This document shows positions 38,377-47,798 of a stretch of 64,000 nt of DNA, one piece after another. This stretch comes from Cognatilysobacter terrigena. GTDB taxonomy: Bacteria; Pseudomonadota; Gammaproteobacteria; Xanthomonadales; Xanthomonadaceae. Below the pieces are notes generated by a model that saw only the letters and a program-made list of their open reading frames with translations, had not been told where the DNA came from and searched no databases. Location: the NCBI RefSeq assembly GCF_004361065.1, contig NZ_SELT01000012.1:1-64000 (forward strand), written 5' to 3'. Each line of letters begins with the position of its first letter. Within the stretch, counting starts at the first letter, position 1. The translations under genes were made by a program, and so were the position numbers.

Positions 38377-40902
38377 ATGCCCCGTATCCGACGCCTCCTC
38401 CGCTGGGCGCTTTTCGCGACTGCCGGCCTGCTCGTCCTCGGCCTGATCGCCGCCGGCGCGCTCTACGCCGTGATCGCCCCCAAGCTGCCCGACGTGGAGA
38501 CCCTGCGCGACGTGCAGTTGCAGGAGCCGATGTACGTCTACGCCAAGGACGGGCGCCTGATGGCGCTGTTCGGCGAGACCCGGCGTTATCCGGTCGACAT
38601 CGAAAAGGTGCCGGACCTGCAGAAGAAGGCGTTCATCGCCATCGAGGACTCGCGCTTCTACCAGCACCACGGCGTCGACTTCACCGGCGTCGCGCGCGCG
38701 ATCTGGCTGCTCGCCACGACGAACGACAAGCGCGTCCCCGGCGGCTCGACCATCACCCAGCAGGTCGCCCGCCAGTTCTTCCTGAGCAACGAGTACAGCT
38801 ACACCCGCAAGCTCGCGGAGATGCTGCTCGCCATGCGCATGGAGCGCGAGCTGAGCAAGGACGAGATCTTCGAGCTGTACCTCAACGTCAGCTTCTTCGG
38901 TAATCGCGCCTACGGCGTCGCCGCGGCCGCCGAGTACTACTACGGCAAGCCGCTCGACAAGCTGTCGCTCGACGAGATGGCGTCGCTCGCCGGCATCCCG
39001 AAGTTCCCGTCCGCCGCGAATCCGATCAGCAACACGGCACGCGCCAAGGTCCGTCGCGACTACATCCTCGATCGCATGGCCGAGCTGAAGTTCATCAGCC
39101 GCGCGCAGGCTGACGCGTCCAAAGCGGTGCCGATGCACGCCACGCCGCACGAGCGCCCGGTCGAGGTGTATGCGCCGTACGTCGCCGAGATGGTCCGCCA
39201 GGAAATGCTCACGCGCTACGGCCCCGAGGCGCTGACGAAGGGCTACCACGTCTACACGACGATCGACCCGACGCTGCAGGCCGCGGCCGATGCCGCTGTG
39301 CGCGAAGGTCTGCACACCTACGACCGCCGCCATGGCTGGCGCGGCGCGGAGCGTCATTTCGACCTCACCGACGCGGACGACGCCGCGACGGCGGGTCGTC
39401 GCCTCGCGCCCTACCCCGCGCAGGGCGAGCTGCTTCCGGCGGTCGTGCTGTCCGCGCGTGCGGGAAGCGCCGACGTCGCGCTCGCCGACGGCCGCACGAT
39501 CACGCTCGATGCCGCGCACACGTGGGAAGGCGCGAGCTACACGACGCTCAAGCGCGGCGACATGGTGCGCGTGCGTCGCGTGCAGCCCGCCGCAGCGAAG
39601 GACGGTGCGAAGCCGGCACCTGCCGATACTGCCGTCGCCTACCGTCTTGACCAGCTGCCGAAGGCGCAGGCATCGCTCGTCTCGATCGACGCCATGAACG
39701 GCGCATTGCGTGCGCTCACGGGCGGCTACAGCTTTGCCGGCAACAAGTTCAACCGCGCCGTGCAGGCCAAGCGCCAGCCGGGTTCGAGCTTCAAGCCGTT
39801 CGTGTATTCGGCGGCGTTCGAGCGCGGCTTCAATCCGGCGTCGATCGTTCTCGACGCGCCGGTCGTGTTCAAGGATCGCGTCGGCCACCTGTGGCGTCCG
39901 CAGAACGACACCGGCAACTTCGCGGGCCCGATGCGGCTTCGCGAAGCGATGGTGCAGTCGCGCAACCTCGTATCGGTGCGCCTGCTCGACGCGATCGGTG
40001 TCGACTACGCGCGCAAGTACATCAGCCACTTCGGTTTCGAAGAGAAGGATCTTCCGCCGAACCTGTCGATGTCGCTCGGCACCGCATCGCTGACGCCGCT
40101 GTCGGTCGCGCGTGGCTACGCCGCGTTCTACAACGGCGGCTACCGCATCACGCCGTGGTTCATCGACACGGTCAAGGACCGCAACGGCGCCGTGATCTTC
40201 AAGGAAAAGCCCGTGACGGGCTGCCACGGCTGCGCGGTCGTCGCGAACGCTGCGGGCGCACCCGTCGCGACGGCGACGAACGTCGTCGACGGCTTCGACC
40301 TGAGCTCGACGCCGTCCACCCCGGCGACGTCGACCACCAAGTCGAACGCGGCAGGCGCCGCCGATGCATCGAAGTCAAAGAAGGTCGACACCACGGGCAT
40401 GGCGCTCGCGCCGCGCGCGATCGACGAACGCATCGGTTACCAGATCGTGTCGATCCTGCGCGACGTCGTGTTGCGCGGTACCGGCACGCCGGCGCGCGTG
40501 CTCAACCGCGAGGACGTCGGCGGCAAGACCGGTTCGACGAACGATCACCGCGACGCGTGGTTCTCCGGCTTCGGGGGTCCGTACATCACGACGGTCTGGG
40601 TCGGCCGCGACGACTTCAAGTCGCTCGGCTATCGCGAGTACGGCGGTCGCGCAGCGCTGCCGATCTGGATCGACTACATGCGCACGGCATTGAAGGATCA
40701 GCCCGTCCAGCCGAACGATCCGCCCGATGGCATGGTCAAGGTGGCGGTGGGACCGGGCGGTCGCCTGCTGCCGGGCGCGACGGGCGGCATCACCGAATGG
40801 GTGAAGGCCGAGGACCTCGAGCGCATGCAGAGCGACATCGACTACGGCCCGTCGACGCAGCAACAGGACACGGGCACCGAAGAGTCGTTCGACATCTTCT
40901 GA
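38377..40902 (+). CDS. mrcA: Penicillin-binding protein 1A (bifunctional transglycosylase/transpeptidase)
   Basis: The product is 841 residues. One N-terminal membrane helix (about 12-35) anchors it. The glycosyltransferase domain (about 60-230) has [29 protein letters not shown] and [17 protein letters not shown]. An OB-like domain lies near 290-420. The transpeptidase domain from about 430 has the catalytic SSFK in QPGSSFKPF, the SRN in VQSRNLVS and the KTG in GGKTGSTND. It polymerises and cross-links peptidoglycan in the periplasm. The loop at about 610-675 holds a CHGC cysteine pair and a Ser/Thr/Ala-rich insertion that look unusual. Divergent from pilM. Confidence 0.96.
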   Translation: MPRIRRLLRWALFATAGLLVLGLIAAGALYAVIAPKLPDVETLRDVQLQEPMYVYAKDGRLMALFGETRRYPVDIEKVPDLQKKAFIAIEDSRFYQHHGVDFTGVARAIWLLATTNDKRVPGGSTITQQVARQFFLSNEYSYTRKLAEMLLAMRMERELSKDEIFELYLNVSFFGNRAYGVAAAAEYYYGKPLDKLSLDEMASLAGIPKFPSAANPISNTARAKVRRDYILDRMAELKFISRAQADASKAVPMHATPHERPVEVYAPYVAEMVRQEMLTRYGPEALTKGYHVYTTIDPTLQAAADAAVREGLHTYDRRHGWRGAERHFDLTDADDAATAGRRLAPYPAQGELLPAVVLSARAGSADVALADGRTITLDAAHTWEGASYTTLKRGDMVRVRRVQPAAAKDGAKPAPADTAVAYRLDQLPKAQASLVSIDAMNGALRALTGGYSFAGNKFNRAVQAKRQPGSSFKPFVYSAAFERGFNPASIVLDAPVVFKDRVGHLWRPQNDTGNFAGPMRLREAMVQSRNLVSVRLLDAIGVDYARKYISHFGFEEKDLPPNLSMSLGTASLTPLSVARGYAAFYNGGYRITPWFIDTVKDRNGAVIFKEKPVTGCHGCAVVANAAGAPVATATNVVDGFDLSSTPSTPATSTTKSNAAGAADASKSKKVDTTGMALAPRAIDERIGYQIVSILRDVVLRGTGTPARVLNREDVGGKTGSTNDHRDAWFSGFGGPYITTVWVGRDDFKSLGYREYGGRAALPIWIDYMRTALKDQPVQPNDPPDGMVKVAVGPGGRLLPGATGGITEWVKAEDLERMQSDIDYGPSTQQQDTGTEESFDIF

Positions 40903-40913
40903 TCCGCTGAACG

Positions 40914-40946
40914 GATGTCGACGCCGCGACAACGCGCGTCGACATC
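40914..40946. repeat. Inverted repeat downstream of mrcA
   Basis: GATGTCGACGC (40914-40924) is exactly complementary to GCGTCGACATC (40936-40946), with an 11-base loop. No T-run follows, so a terminator is possible but not proved. The rest of the 116-base gap shows nothing else. Confidence 0.5.
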
Positions 40947-41018
40947 GGCGTGCTAGCGTGCAATGGCCGGCGCGTGCCGGCGGCGGATCGTCCGCCTCGC
41001 CTGCCACGGAGCCTCGCC

Positions 41019-41678
41019 ATGCGCCCTGCCCGTCAGCACGCCCACCAGCACGCGCAGTCCCGACTTCGCGAACGCCGTGAGCGACTCGCCGGCGAGGCCG
41101 CCCGGCTCATGGCCGAGAGCGGCATCGCCGACTACCACCAGGCCAAGCTCAAAGCCGCCGAGCGTCTCGGCATCCACGACGACGCGTCGCTGCCGCGCAA
41201 TACGGAAATCGAGGCCGCCCTTCGGCAGTACCAGCGCCTGTTCGGCCGCGACAATGCGGGCGAGCTGCGCCGTCGACGCGAAGCCGCGATCGAAGCGCTC
41301 GGTTTCTTCCGCGCATTCGATCCGCGGCTCGTCGGCCCGGTGCTCGAAGGCACGTCGGATGCGCGTTCGCCGGTAATGCTGCATTTGCACGCCGACGACG
41401 CCGAGTCCGTGCATCGCTTTCTGGTCGAACACGACGTGCCGGCGCAGTCGCGCAATCGGCGCCTGCGCCTCGATCGTCATCGCGACGGCGATTTCCCGGT
41501 GTGGGTGTTCAGCGCCGACGGCCTCGCCTTCGATGTCACGGTGCTGCCGCACGATGTTCTGCGCCAGGCGCCGCTGTCACCGGTCGACGAAAAGCCGATG
41601 CGTCGCGCGAACGTCTCGCAGCTGCGGCAGCTCGTAGCCGAGGCGGAGATCGAGGACTTCGAGCGCGGACTGGGCTGA
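41019..41678 (+). CDS. Conserved hypothetical protein, possible nucleotidyltransferase-like fold
   Basis: The product is 219 residues from ATG 41019, with GGAG eight bases upstream. The N-terminus is very rich in Arg, His and Gln (about 1-35), followed by a helical region (LAGEAARLMAESGIADYHQA, and a dense RRRREAAIEAL stretch). The second half has alternating strands and helices (SPVMLHLHADDAESVHRFL, FPVWVFSADGLAFDVTVL) ending in DEKPMRRAN. I do not recognise a named family. The beta-rich centre resembles small nucleotidyltransferases but the catalytic GS...DxD pattern is absent. It is not an obvious partner of mrcA or gltA. No signal or membrane segment is seen. Confidence 0.6.
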   Translation: MRPARQHAHQHAQSRLRERRERLAGEAARLMAESGIADYHQAKLKAAERLGIHDDASLPRNTEIEAALRQYQRLFGRDNAGELRRRREAAIEALGFFRAFDPRLVGPVLEGTSDARSPVMLHLHADDAESVHRFLVEHDVPAQSRNRRLRLDRHRDGDFPVWVFSADGLAFDVTVLPHDVLRQAPLSPVDEKPMRRANVSQLRQLVAEAEIEDFERGLG

Positions 41679-41783
41679 TCGACGGCGTCGCCGCCGACAA
41701 GGCTCATCGAAGCGGAACGCGATCGCGCTTCATCGGCGACGGTCAGCATTGCGCGTGACCGCGGCAGCACTGCCTCTGAAACG

Positions 41784-41812
41784 ACGAAGCCGCGGACAGG
41801 CCGCGGCTTCGT
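41784..41812 (-). terminator. Terminator after gltA
   Basis: ACGAAGCCGCGG and CCGCGGCTTCGT pair around ACAGG. On the minus strand the stem is followed by a short CGTTTC. It lies 25 bases past the gltA stop. Confidence 0.75.
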
Positions 41813-41836
41813 TGTAATTCGAATGTCCGGGAAGCG

Positions 41837-43138
41837 TCAGCGCTTCGACGCCTCGACGTAATCGCGCTGCGCCGAACCGGTGTAGATCTGACGCGGACGA
41901 CCGATCTTGTTCTCCGGATCTTCCTGCTGCTCCAGCCAGTGGCTGACCCAGCCCGCGGTGCGCGCGATCGCGAACATCACGGTGAACATCTCGACCGGAA
42001 TGCCCAGCGCCTTGTAGATGATGCCCGAGTAGAAATCGACGTTCGGGTAGAGCTTGCGCTGCACGAAGTACTCGTCCTTCAGCGCCGCTTCCTCGAGCTT
42101 CATCGCGACCTCGAGCAGCGGGTCGTTGATGCCGAGCTGGCCGAGCACGTCGTGCGTCATCTTGCGCACGAGCGCGGCGCGCGGATCGTAGTTCTTGTAG
42201 ACGCGGTGACCGAAGCCCATCAGGCGGAAGCCCGAATTCTTGTCCTTCGCCTTGTCGACCGCGCTGCTCACGTTCTCGGGACGACCGATCTCGGCGAGCA
42301 TCTTCAGCACCGCCTCGTTCGCACCACCGTGCGCCGGTCCCCACAGCGCGGCGACGCCGGAAGCGACGCAGACGTACGGGTTCGCACCGGTCGAACCGAC
42401 CAGGCGGACGGTCGACGTCGACGCGTTCTGCTCGTGGTCGGCGTGCAGGATGAAGAGCAGATCCAGCGCCTTCGCGGCGACCGGATTGAGCTCGAGTGGC
42501 TCGGCCGGCACTTCCTTCATCATGTGCAGGAAGCGCGTCGTGTACTCGAGCGAATTCTTCGGATAACGGATCGGCCAGCCGATCGAATAACGATGGCAGG
42601 CCGCGGCGATCGTCGGCACCTTCGCGATCAGGCGGATCGCGGCGAGGCGGCGCTGCGCCGGATCCTCGAGGTCGAGATCGTTGTGATAGAAGCTCGCCAT
42701 CGAGCCGAGCATGCCGACCAGCATCGCCATCGGATGCGCGTCGTGGCGGAAGCCATAGAGGAACGTGCGGAAGGCCTCGTGCATCATCGTGTGATGCGTG
42801 ACCTCGTGTTCGAACTTGTCGAACTCCTGCGCGTTCGGCAGCTCACCGTTCATGAGCAGGTACGCGACCTCGAGGAAGTTCGACTTCTCGGCGAGCTGCT
42901 CGATCGGGTAGCCGCGGTAAAGCAGAACGCCCGCGTCGCCGTCGATGTACGTAATCGCCGACTTGCAGCTCGCGGTGGCGGTGAAGCCGGGGTCGTAGGT
43001 GAAGCAGCCGGTTTCCTTCGGCAGCTTGGCGATGTCGATGCACGGCGCGCCCAGGACGGGGTGCTGCACGGGCAGGGTCACGGTGGCATCGCCGGCGGTC
43101 ACGCTGACCTGCTGCAGGCCGGATTTGTTCTCGGACAC
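41837..43138 (-). CDS. gltA: Citrate synthase
   Basis: The product is 433 residues. The start is a GTG (43138) behind AGGAG. It condenses oxaloacetate and acetyl-CoA to citrate, the entry of the TCA cycle. The large allosteric gammaproteobacterial form is indicated by length and by an N-terminal beta domain ([20 protein letters not shown]). Catalytic segments are [26 protein letters not shown] and [15 protein letters not shown]. It is a single-gene unit with its own terminator. Confidence 0.97.
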   Translation of the reverse strand: MSENKSGLQQVSVTAGDATVTLPVQHPVLGAPCIDIAKLPKETGCFTYDPGFTATASCKSAITYIDGDAGVLLYRGYPIEQLAEKSNFLEVAYLLMNGELPNAQEFDKFEHEVTHHTMMHEAFRTFLYGFRHDAHPMAMLVGMLGSMASFYHNDLDLEDPAQRRLAAIRLIAKVPTIAAACHRYSIGWPIRYPKNSLEYTTRFLHMMKEVPAEPLELNPVAAKALDLLFILHADHEQNASTSTVRLVGSTGANPYVCVASGVAALWGPAHGGANEAVLKMLAEIGRPENVSSAVDKAKDKNSGFRLMGFGHRVYKNYDPRAALVRKMTHDVLGQLGINDPLLEVAMKLEEAALKDEYFVQRKLYPNVDFYSGIIYKALGIPVEMFTVMFAIARTAGWVSHWLEQQEDPENKIGRPRQIYTGSAQRDYVEASKR

Positions 43139-43216
43139 GGAGCGCTCCTAGGAGGCATGCGGCGCTGTCGCCGCGCGGAGGAGAAGGTTCTTTAGCGATC
43201 GATTCGCAAGCCGCGG

Positions 43217-43222
43217 ATTATC
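43217..43222 (-). promoter_or_regulatory. Possible -10 box of gltA
   Basis: GATAAT is read on the minus strand within TGCGATAATCC, about 80 bases before the gltA start. No clear -35 pairs with it. The 240-base region also holds the rpmE2 terminator and otherwise no feature. Confidence 0.3.
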
Positions 43223-43320
43223 GCACATACGCCTGCGTCGGCTGGCTGTGCCGTTGGTCCAATGGCGTGAGGCGGAGACCGCCAAAGTCCACCATGAAAC
43301 CCCCGACGCCGGAAACGCGA

Positions 43321-43342
43321 ACGGCCGCCCGGAGGCGGCCGT
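43321..43342 (-). terminator. Terminator after the L31 gene
   Basis: ACGGCCGCC and GGCGGCCGT pair around a CGGA loop, 37 bases past the rpmE2 stop. The T-run is weak. Confidence 0.65.
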
Positions 43343-43378
43343 CGTGCGACATCGGCGCGGGGCGGGCCCGCGACGCGA

Positions 43379-43624
43379 TTACTTCTGGGCGTAGCGCTTG
43401 CGGAACTTGTCCACGCGACCGCTGGTATCCACGATCTTGTGCTTGCCCGTGTAGAACGGGTGCGAGGCCGACGAGATATCGACCTTGATCAGCGGGTACT
43501 CGTTACCGTCTTCCCACTTGATCGATTCCTTGGTCGGCATCGTCGAGCGGGTGAGGAACGAAAAGTCCGTGGTGACGTCCTGGAAGACGACTTCGCGGTA
43601 GTCCGGATGGATGCCGGTCTTCAT
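43379..43624 (-). CDS. rpmE2: Ribosomal protein L31, zinc-free type B
   Basis: The product is 81 residues from ATG 43624 ([20 protein letters not shown]). The family pattern continues with [20 protein letters not shown]. It has no cysteine, so it is the type B (C-minus) form that does not bind zinc. In many bacteria this form replaces the zinc-binding L31 during zinc shortage. The gene is monocistronic with a good promoter and no recognisable Zur palindrome upstream. Confidence 0.95.
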   Translation of the reverse strand: MKTGIHPDYREVVFQDVTTDFSFLTRSTMPTKESIKWEDGNEYPLIKVDISSASHPFYTGKHKIVDTSGRVDKFRKRYAQK

Positions 43625-43658
43625 GGCATGCACCATTAAGGGATTCGGGGAGCCCGGC

Positions 43659-43687
43659 AGTATAGAGACCTCGGCGGGGCCGTGCAA
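43659..43687 (-). promoter_or_regulatory. Near-consensus sigma-70 promoter of rpmE2
   Basis: TTGCAC (43687-43682) and TATACT (43664-43659) are 17 bases apart on the minus strand. The transcript start is expected near 43652, a leader of about 28 bases. Confidence 0.7.
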
Positions 43688-43719
43688 GCCATATGACGGC
43701 CCAGCCGCCTGAACGCCCG

Positions 43720-44652
43720 TCAGGCGCCCAGCGCCTCTCGCATCCGCTGCTCGAACCGGGCCTGGTCGTAGCGCATCAGGATCCGGCAGTTGTCGCGGGC
43801 GCCATCCTGGCGGTTCCAGTCCACGACCGTGGCGCCGCGGGTGTGGCGCCCTTCCAGTTCGACCGCGACCGGGCGCTCGACCTGTTCGGTCGCCGCGTCG
43901 GGTTCGAGTGCATAGGCCATCGCGAGGGCATCGGCGGCATGCCAGTGGTCGCCGCGGCGGTCGCTGGACCAGAGCCGCGTCTGCCTGGAGATCGAATCGT
44001 AGAACCGCGCCTTCGGGTGATCCGCCTGGAGCCAGCGTTCGATCTCGTCGTGCGCGAAGCCATGGGCGATCGTCGCCTCCCAGTCGGCGAGGTCGATGTG
44101 CGGGAACGCCTCGAAGACGATGTGCGCGGCTTCCGGATCGAAGGCGATGTTGAATTCGGCCGCGGGCGTGATGTTGCCGTGGGCAGTCACCGAACCGCCC
44201 ATGACCACGAAGCGCGCGACGCGCGCCGGCAGCGTCGGGTCGAGCTTAAGCGCGAGCGCGATGTTGGTCAGCGGCCCGAGCGCGACGAGAAGCAGGCGTC
44301 CCGCGTGTTCGTGCGAGAGCCGCAGGATCGCGAGCGCGGCGTGTTCGGTCTCGGCCTGCTTCGAAGCCTTCGCATAGCCCGTGTCGCCAAAACCGTCGCG
44401 GCCGTGCACGTACGCGGCATCGCGTGCCGGATGCAGCAGCGGCGACGCACAGCCGGCGAATACCGGCACGTCGACATTCGCCACTTCGCACAGCTTGAGC
44501 GCGTTGGCGACGGTGTGCTCGAGGCCCACGTTGCCGGCGGCGATGGTCAGGCCGACGACGCGATGACGCGGATCGTTGAAGGCCATCAGCAGGGCCAGCG
44601 CGTCGTCCACGCCGGGATCGGTATCGATGAGAAGCGGAATTGGATCGTTCAT
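43720..44652 (-). CDS. Nucleoside hydrolase (inosine/uridine-preferring family)
   Basis: The product is 310 residues. The N-terminal calcium-binding signature [13 protein letters not shown] is complete. It is followed by [13 protein letters not shown], the [19 protein letters not shown] segment, and a C-terminal aspartate in [11 protein letters not shown]. The enzyme splits ribonucleosides into base and ribose for salvage. Base preference (purine or pyrimidine) is not decided. It is the last gene of the recG strand group, 30 bases after the recG stop. Confidence 0.93.
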   Translation of the reverse strand: MNDPIPLLIDTDPGVDDALALLMAFNDPRHRVVGLTIAAGNVGLEHTVANALKLCEVANVDVPVFAGCASPLLHPARDAAYVHGRDGFGDTGYAKASKQAETEHAALAILRLSHEHAGRLLLVALGPLTNIALALKLDPTLPARVARFVVMGGSVTAHGNITPAAEFNIAFDPEAAHIVFEAFPHIDLADWEATIAHGFAHDEIERWLQADHPKARFYDSISRQTRLWSSDRRGDHWHAADALAMAYALEPDAATEQVERPVAVELEGRHTRGATVVDWNRQDGARDNCRILMRYDQARFEQRMREALGA

Positions 44653-44682
44653 CGACCGATTATGCAGAAGGCGGCCCCGCTG

Positions 44683-46788
44683 TCACGCCGACGCGTAGCG
44701 CACCGCACCGCCGACCCAGCGCGCGACGATGCGGCCCGCAAGTTCCGGCGCACGTTCTGCGATGCGCTCACCCAGCGCCTGCACGCGCGGCAGCAGGTCG
44801 GCATCGCGCTGCAGATCGGCGACGCGAAACTCGGCGACACCAGTCTGTCGCGTGCCCAGCAGCTCGCCTGGGCCGCGCAATTCGAGATCGCGCTCCGCAA
44901 TGACGAAGCCATCGTTGGTCTCGCGCATCGTCGACAGGCGTTCGCGCGCCATCTGCGACAGCGGTGGCTGGTAGAGCAGCACGCAGCTCGACTGCGCGCT
45001 GCCCCGCCCCACGCGTCCACGCAACTGATGGAGCTGCGACAGGCCAAGACGTTCCGCGTTCTCGATGATCATCAGCGACGCATTCGGCACGTCGACGCCG
45101 ACTTCGATGACGGTCGTCGCGACGAGCAGATCCGTCTCGCCGTTCTTGAACGCCAGCATCGCCGCCTGCTTCTCGGCGGGTCGCATGCGGCCGTGCACGA
45201 GGCCGAGGCGCAGTTCCGGCAGCTGCGCCGTCAGTTCCTCGAACGTCGTCTGCGCCGCCTTCGCGACGACCTCGTCGCTCTCGTCGATCAGCGTGCACAC
45301 CCAATATGCCTGGCGGCCTTCCGCGCAGGCGCGACGGATGCGTTCGACGAGTTCCGGTCGGCGATCCGATCCGAGGACGACCGTCGTCACCGGCGTGCGG
45401 CCGGGCGGCAGTTCGTCGATCGTCGACACGTCGAGATCGGCGTACGCCGCCATGGCGAGCGTCCGCGGGATCGGCGTTGCGGTCATGACGAGCTGGTGCG
45501 GCACCGTGCCGTGCGCGAGCGAGCCCTTGTCGACGAGCGCGAGACGCTGGTGCACGCCGAAGCGATGCTGCTCGTCGACGATGGCGAGCGCGAGGTCGTG
45601 GAACGCGACGCCCTCCTGCATCAGCGCATGCGTGCCGACGACGACCTGCGCCGCGCCCGAAGCCACCTCCGCGAGCACGTTCGCGCGCGCCTTGCCGGTG
45701 ACCTTGCCGGCAAGCCACGTGACGCGCACGCCCAGTGGCTCCAGCCATCCACGCAGATTGCCGAGATGCTGCTCGGCGAGCAGTTCCGTCGGTGCCATCA
45801 ATGCCGCCTGCTTGCCACTGCCGACTGCGAGCAACGCGGCCATCGCTGCGACCACGGTCTTGCCGGATCCGACGTCGCCCTGCACGAGCCGCAGCATCGG
45901 CACCGGCTGCGCGAGATCGACGGCGACTTCGTCGAACACGCGCGACTGTGCATTGGTCAACGCGAACGGCAGCGCGTTGCGCAGACGCAACGCCTCGCGC
46001 ACGTCGTCGAGTGCAGGCGCGATGCGCGCGCGATGTGCGCGTCGCTGCCCGCGCAGGCTCAGGTGATGCGCGAGAAGTTCTTCGAGTGCGAGCCGCCGTT
46101 GCGCCGGATGGCGACCCGACAGCAACGCAGCGATGTCGTCGTCGGCGGACGGCCGATGCACCGTGACCAATGCTTCGCGCAGTGACGGCAGGCCGAGGTC
46201 GGACCACCACGACACCGGCAGAAGTTCCAGCGCATCGTCGGACGGCAGGCGTTCGATCGCGAGGCCGATCAGGCGTCGCAGCGTCGCCGGCGCGACGCCT
46301 TCGATCTGCGGATACACGGGATCCAGCGCACTGCCGAGCACTTCGTCAGGTTCGACGACGCGATAGCTGGGATGCACGATCTCCAGCCCCTGCGGCCCGA
46401 GCCGTGGTGTGCCGTAGCAGCGCAGGCGCGTGCCCGGTTGAAATTGCGCGACCTGCGCGGCGCGGAAGTGGAAGAAGCGCAGCACCAGCGTGGCGTGCGA
46501 TTCATCCGAAATCGCGACACGCAGCATCGGTCGATAACGGAAGCCTTTCTCGACCGCCTCGACGACGCCCTCGACCTGCGCGGCGGTGCCCGCCTGCAGG
46601 TCGCGGATCGGCACGATCTTGGTGCGGTCTTCGTAGCCGCGAGGCAGCTGTAGCCAAAGGTCCTGCAGCGTCGAAAGCCCGCGCGAGGCGAGCTTCTCCA
46701 CAAGCGCGGGCCCGCAGCCGCGCAGCGACGTCAGCGGCGCGTCGCCGGCCGGCGCGAGGGCAGGCGTCGGTCGCGCCGCGCGGGGCAT
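44683..46788 (-). CDS. recG: ATP-dependent DNA helicase RecG
   Basis: The product is 701 residues, normal for RecG. An N-terminal wedge/OB domain carries LQLPRGYEDRTKIVPI. The helicase core has Walker A GDVGSGKTVVAA, the DEQH box VDEQHRFGVHQRLAL, TATPIPRTLAMAAY in motif III and DLLVATTVIEVGVDVPNA in motif V, then the QLRGRVGRG segment of motif VI. It remodels stalled forks and branched DNA. It lies three bases after ridA and 30 before the nucleoside hydrolase. The association of recG with spoT nearby recalls the E. coli spoT/trmH/recG order. Confidence 0.97.
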   Translation of the reverse strand: MPRAARPTPALAPAGDAPLTSLRGCGPALVEKLASRGLSTLQDLWLQLPRGYEDRTKIVPIRDLQAGTAAQVEGVVEAVEKGFRYRPMLRVAISDESHATLVLRFFHFRAAQVAQFQPGTRLRCYGTPRLGPQGLEIVHPSYRVVEPDEVLGSALDPVYPQIEGVAPATLRRLIGLAIERLPSDDALELLPVSWWSDLGLPSLREALVTVHRPSADDDIAALLSGRHPAQRRLALEELLAHHLSLRGQRRAHRARIAPALDDVREALRLRNALPFALTNAQSRVFDEVAVDLAQPVPMLRLVQGDVGSGKTVVAAMAALLAVGSGKQAALMAPTELLAEQHLGNLRGWLEPLGVRVTWLAGKVTGKARANVLAEVASGAAQVVVGTHALMQEGVAFHDLALAIVDEQHRFGVHQRLALVDKGSLAHGTVPHQLVMTATPIPRTLAMAAYADLDVSTIDELPPGRTPVTTVVLGSDRRPELVERIRRACAEGRQAYWVCTLIDESDEVVAKAAQTTFEELTAQLPELRLGLVHGRMRPAEKQAAMLAFKNGETDLLVATTVIEVGVDVPNASLMIIENAERLGLSQLHQLRGRVGRGSAQSSCVLLYQPPLSQMARERLSTMRETNDGFVIAERDLELRGPGELLGTRQTGVAEFRVADLQRDADLLPRVQALGERIAERAPELAGRIVARWVGGAVRYASA

Positions 46789-46791
46789 CGA

Positions 46792-47172
46792 TCAGCCGAG
46801 GACGAGGATCGCGTCGACCTCGAAGTGCGCGCCTTTCGGCAGGCCCGAGACCTGGATCGTCGAACGCGCCGGATACGGCGCCTGGAAGTAGTCGGCCATC
46901 ACCGCGTTCACCGCCGCGAAGTCGCCGAGATCGGTGAGGTAGAGCCCGAGGCGCACGACGCCGTCGAGCGAGCCGCCCGCGGCTTCGCAGACCGCGCGCA
47001 GGTTGTCGAACGCGCGGCGCGCCTGCGTGGCGATGTCGCCGGTCACGAGGTCACCCGTCGAGGGATCGAGCGGGATCTGGCCCGACAGGAACACCGTATC
47101 GCCGGCGCGCACGGCCTGCGAATACGGGCCGATGGCGGCGGGGGCACGGTCGGTATGGATCGGCTGGCGCAT
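46792..47172 (-). CDS. ridA: RidA family reactive imine/enamine deaminase
   Basis: The product is 126 residues from ATG 47172 ([20 protein letters not shown]). The longer reading from 47247 adds an unrelated prefix. The family signature is present: [37 protein letters not shown] and [20 protein letters not shown], including the catalytic arginine in PARS. RidA hydrolyses 2-aminoacrylate and related imines, protecting PLP enzymes. A trimer is expected. It precedes recG with a three-base gap. Confidence 0.95.
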   Translation of the reverse strand: MRQPIHTDRAPAAIGPYSQAVRAGDTVFLSGQIPLDPSTGDLVTGDIATQARRAFDNLRAVCEAAGGSLDGVVRLGLYLTDLGDFAAVNAVMADYFQAPYPARSTIQVSGLPKGAHFEVDAILVLG

Positions 47173-47269
47173 GGCGGTCGTGGAAAGGGGATGTGCGCGG
47201 AATGGTACGCGGTGACGTGGCGTCGATTGTCGCCGTTGCTGTCGCACCGCGCGCGATGGCGCTTCGACG

Positions 47270-47473
47270 TCAGATGTAGCGCCGCACCACCCAGGGCGCC
47301 GCGGCGATCGCGATGCCCGCCAGCACGAGCGCCGCGGCGCTCGCCACGACGTACGGCAGGACCATGAGCACGATGCCGCAGACCAGGGCGATGGGCTCGC
47401 GCTGGCGACGGCCGTACACGGCGTAGCCGAGCCCTACGGAGCCGAGCAGCACACCGAGAAGCAGCGTCGACAT
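47270..47473 (-). CDS. Small two-helix membrane protein, unknown
   Basis: The product is 67 residues from ATG 47473 (a GTG three bases earlier is possible), with GAGGAAA upstream. Two hydrophobic helices ([18 protein letters not shown] and [20 protein letters not shown] plus [13 protein letters not shown]) are separated by RRQREPIA. I do not recognise a family. It lies between the spoT-associated 86-residue gene and ridA on the same strand. Confidence 0.6.
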   Translation of the reverse strand: MSTLLLGVLLGSVGLGYAVYGRRQREPIALVCGIVLMVLPYVVASAAALVLAGIAIAAAPWVVRRYI

Positions 47474-47536
47474 CACGCGCGTTTCCTCACTTCACCGCGC
47501 CGGCCTGCACACCGATGCAATGGCCGGCGCTACGCA

Positions 47537-47797
47537 TCAGGACCGCGCACGCACCGTATCCATGAGCGTGACGAACGACGGTGAGACGCTCGCCCAGACG
47601 TCGCGATCGTCGCCGAACAATCGCGCAAGCATCGCGAGTGACGCAGCGGCATGACCCGGCGGAAGTTTCGCGGCCTGCACCAGCCGATCGGCCAGCTGTT
47701 CGAGTTCGTCCGGCTCCAGGCCGACCAGCGTTGCCGACGACGCCCGCTGCCGCACTTCCATCGCCGCCTGCATGAGCAGTTGCGCGATGTCGGCCAC
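47537..47797 (-). CDS. Small hypothetical protein, coupled to spoT
   Basis: The product is 86 residues from a GTG at 47797, one base after the spoT stop, with no room for a separate leader. The sequence is helical (MADIAQLLMQAAMEVRQRAS, then LEPDELEQLADRLVQAAKL). There is no signal or membrane segment and no known domain. Codon use and composition look like a real gene, and the spacing suggests translational coupling to spoT. A larger antisense-like frame over the region was discarded. Confidence 0.65.
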   Translation of the reverse strand: MADIAQLLMQAAMEVRQRASSATLVGLEPDELEQLADRLVQAAKLPPGHAAASLAMLARLFGDDRDVWASVSPSFVTLMDTVRARS

Positions 47798-47798
47798 G

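Noticed and set aside
38338-40227. A 629-codon minus-strand frame opposite mrcA
   Set aside because: The plus strand encodes a full PBP1A with all catalytic motifs.
43693-46185. An 830-codon plus-strand frame opposite recG and the nucleoside hydrolase
   Set aside because: Both minus genes have complete catalytic motifs. The plus frame has none and spans two unrelated genes.
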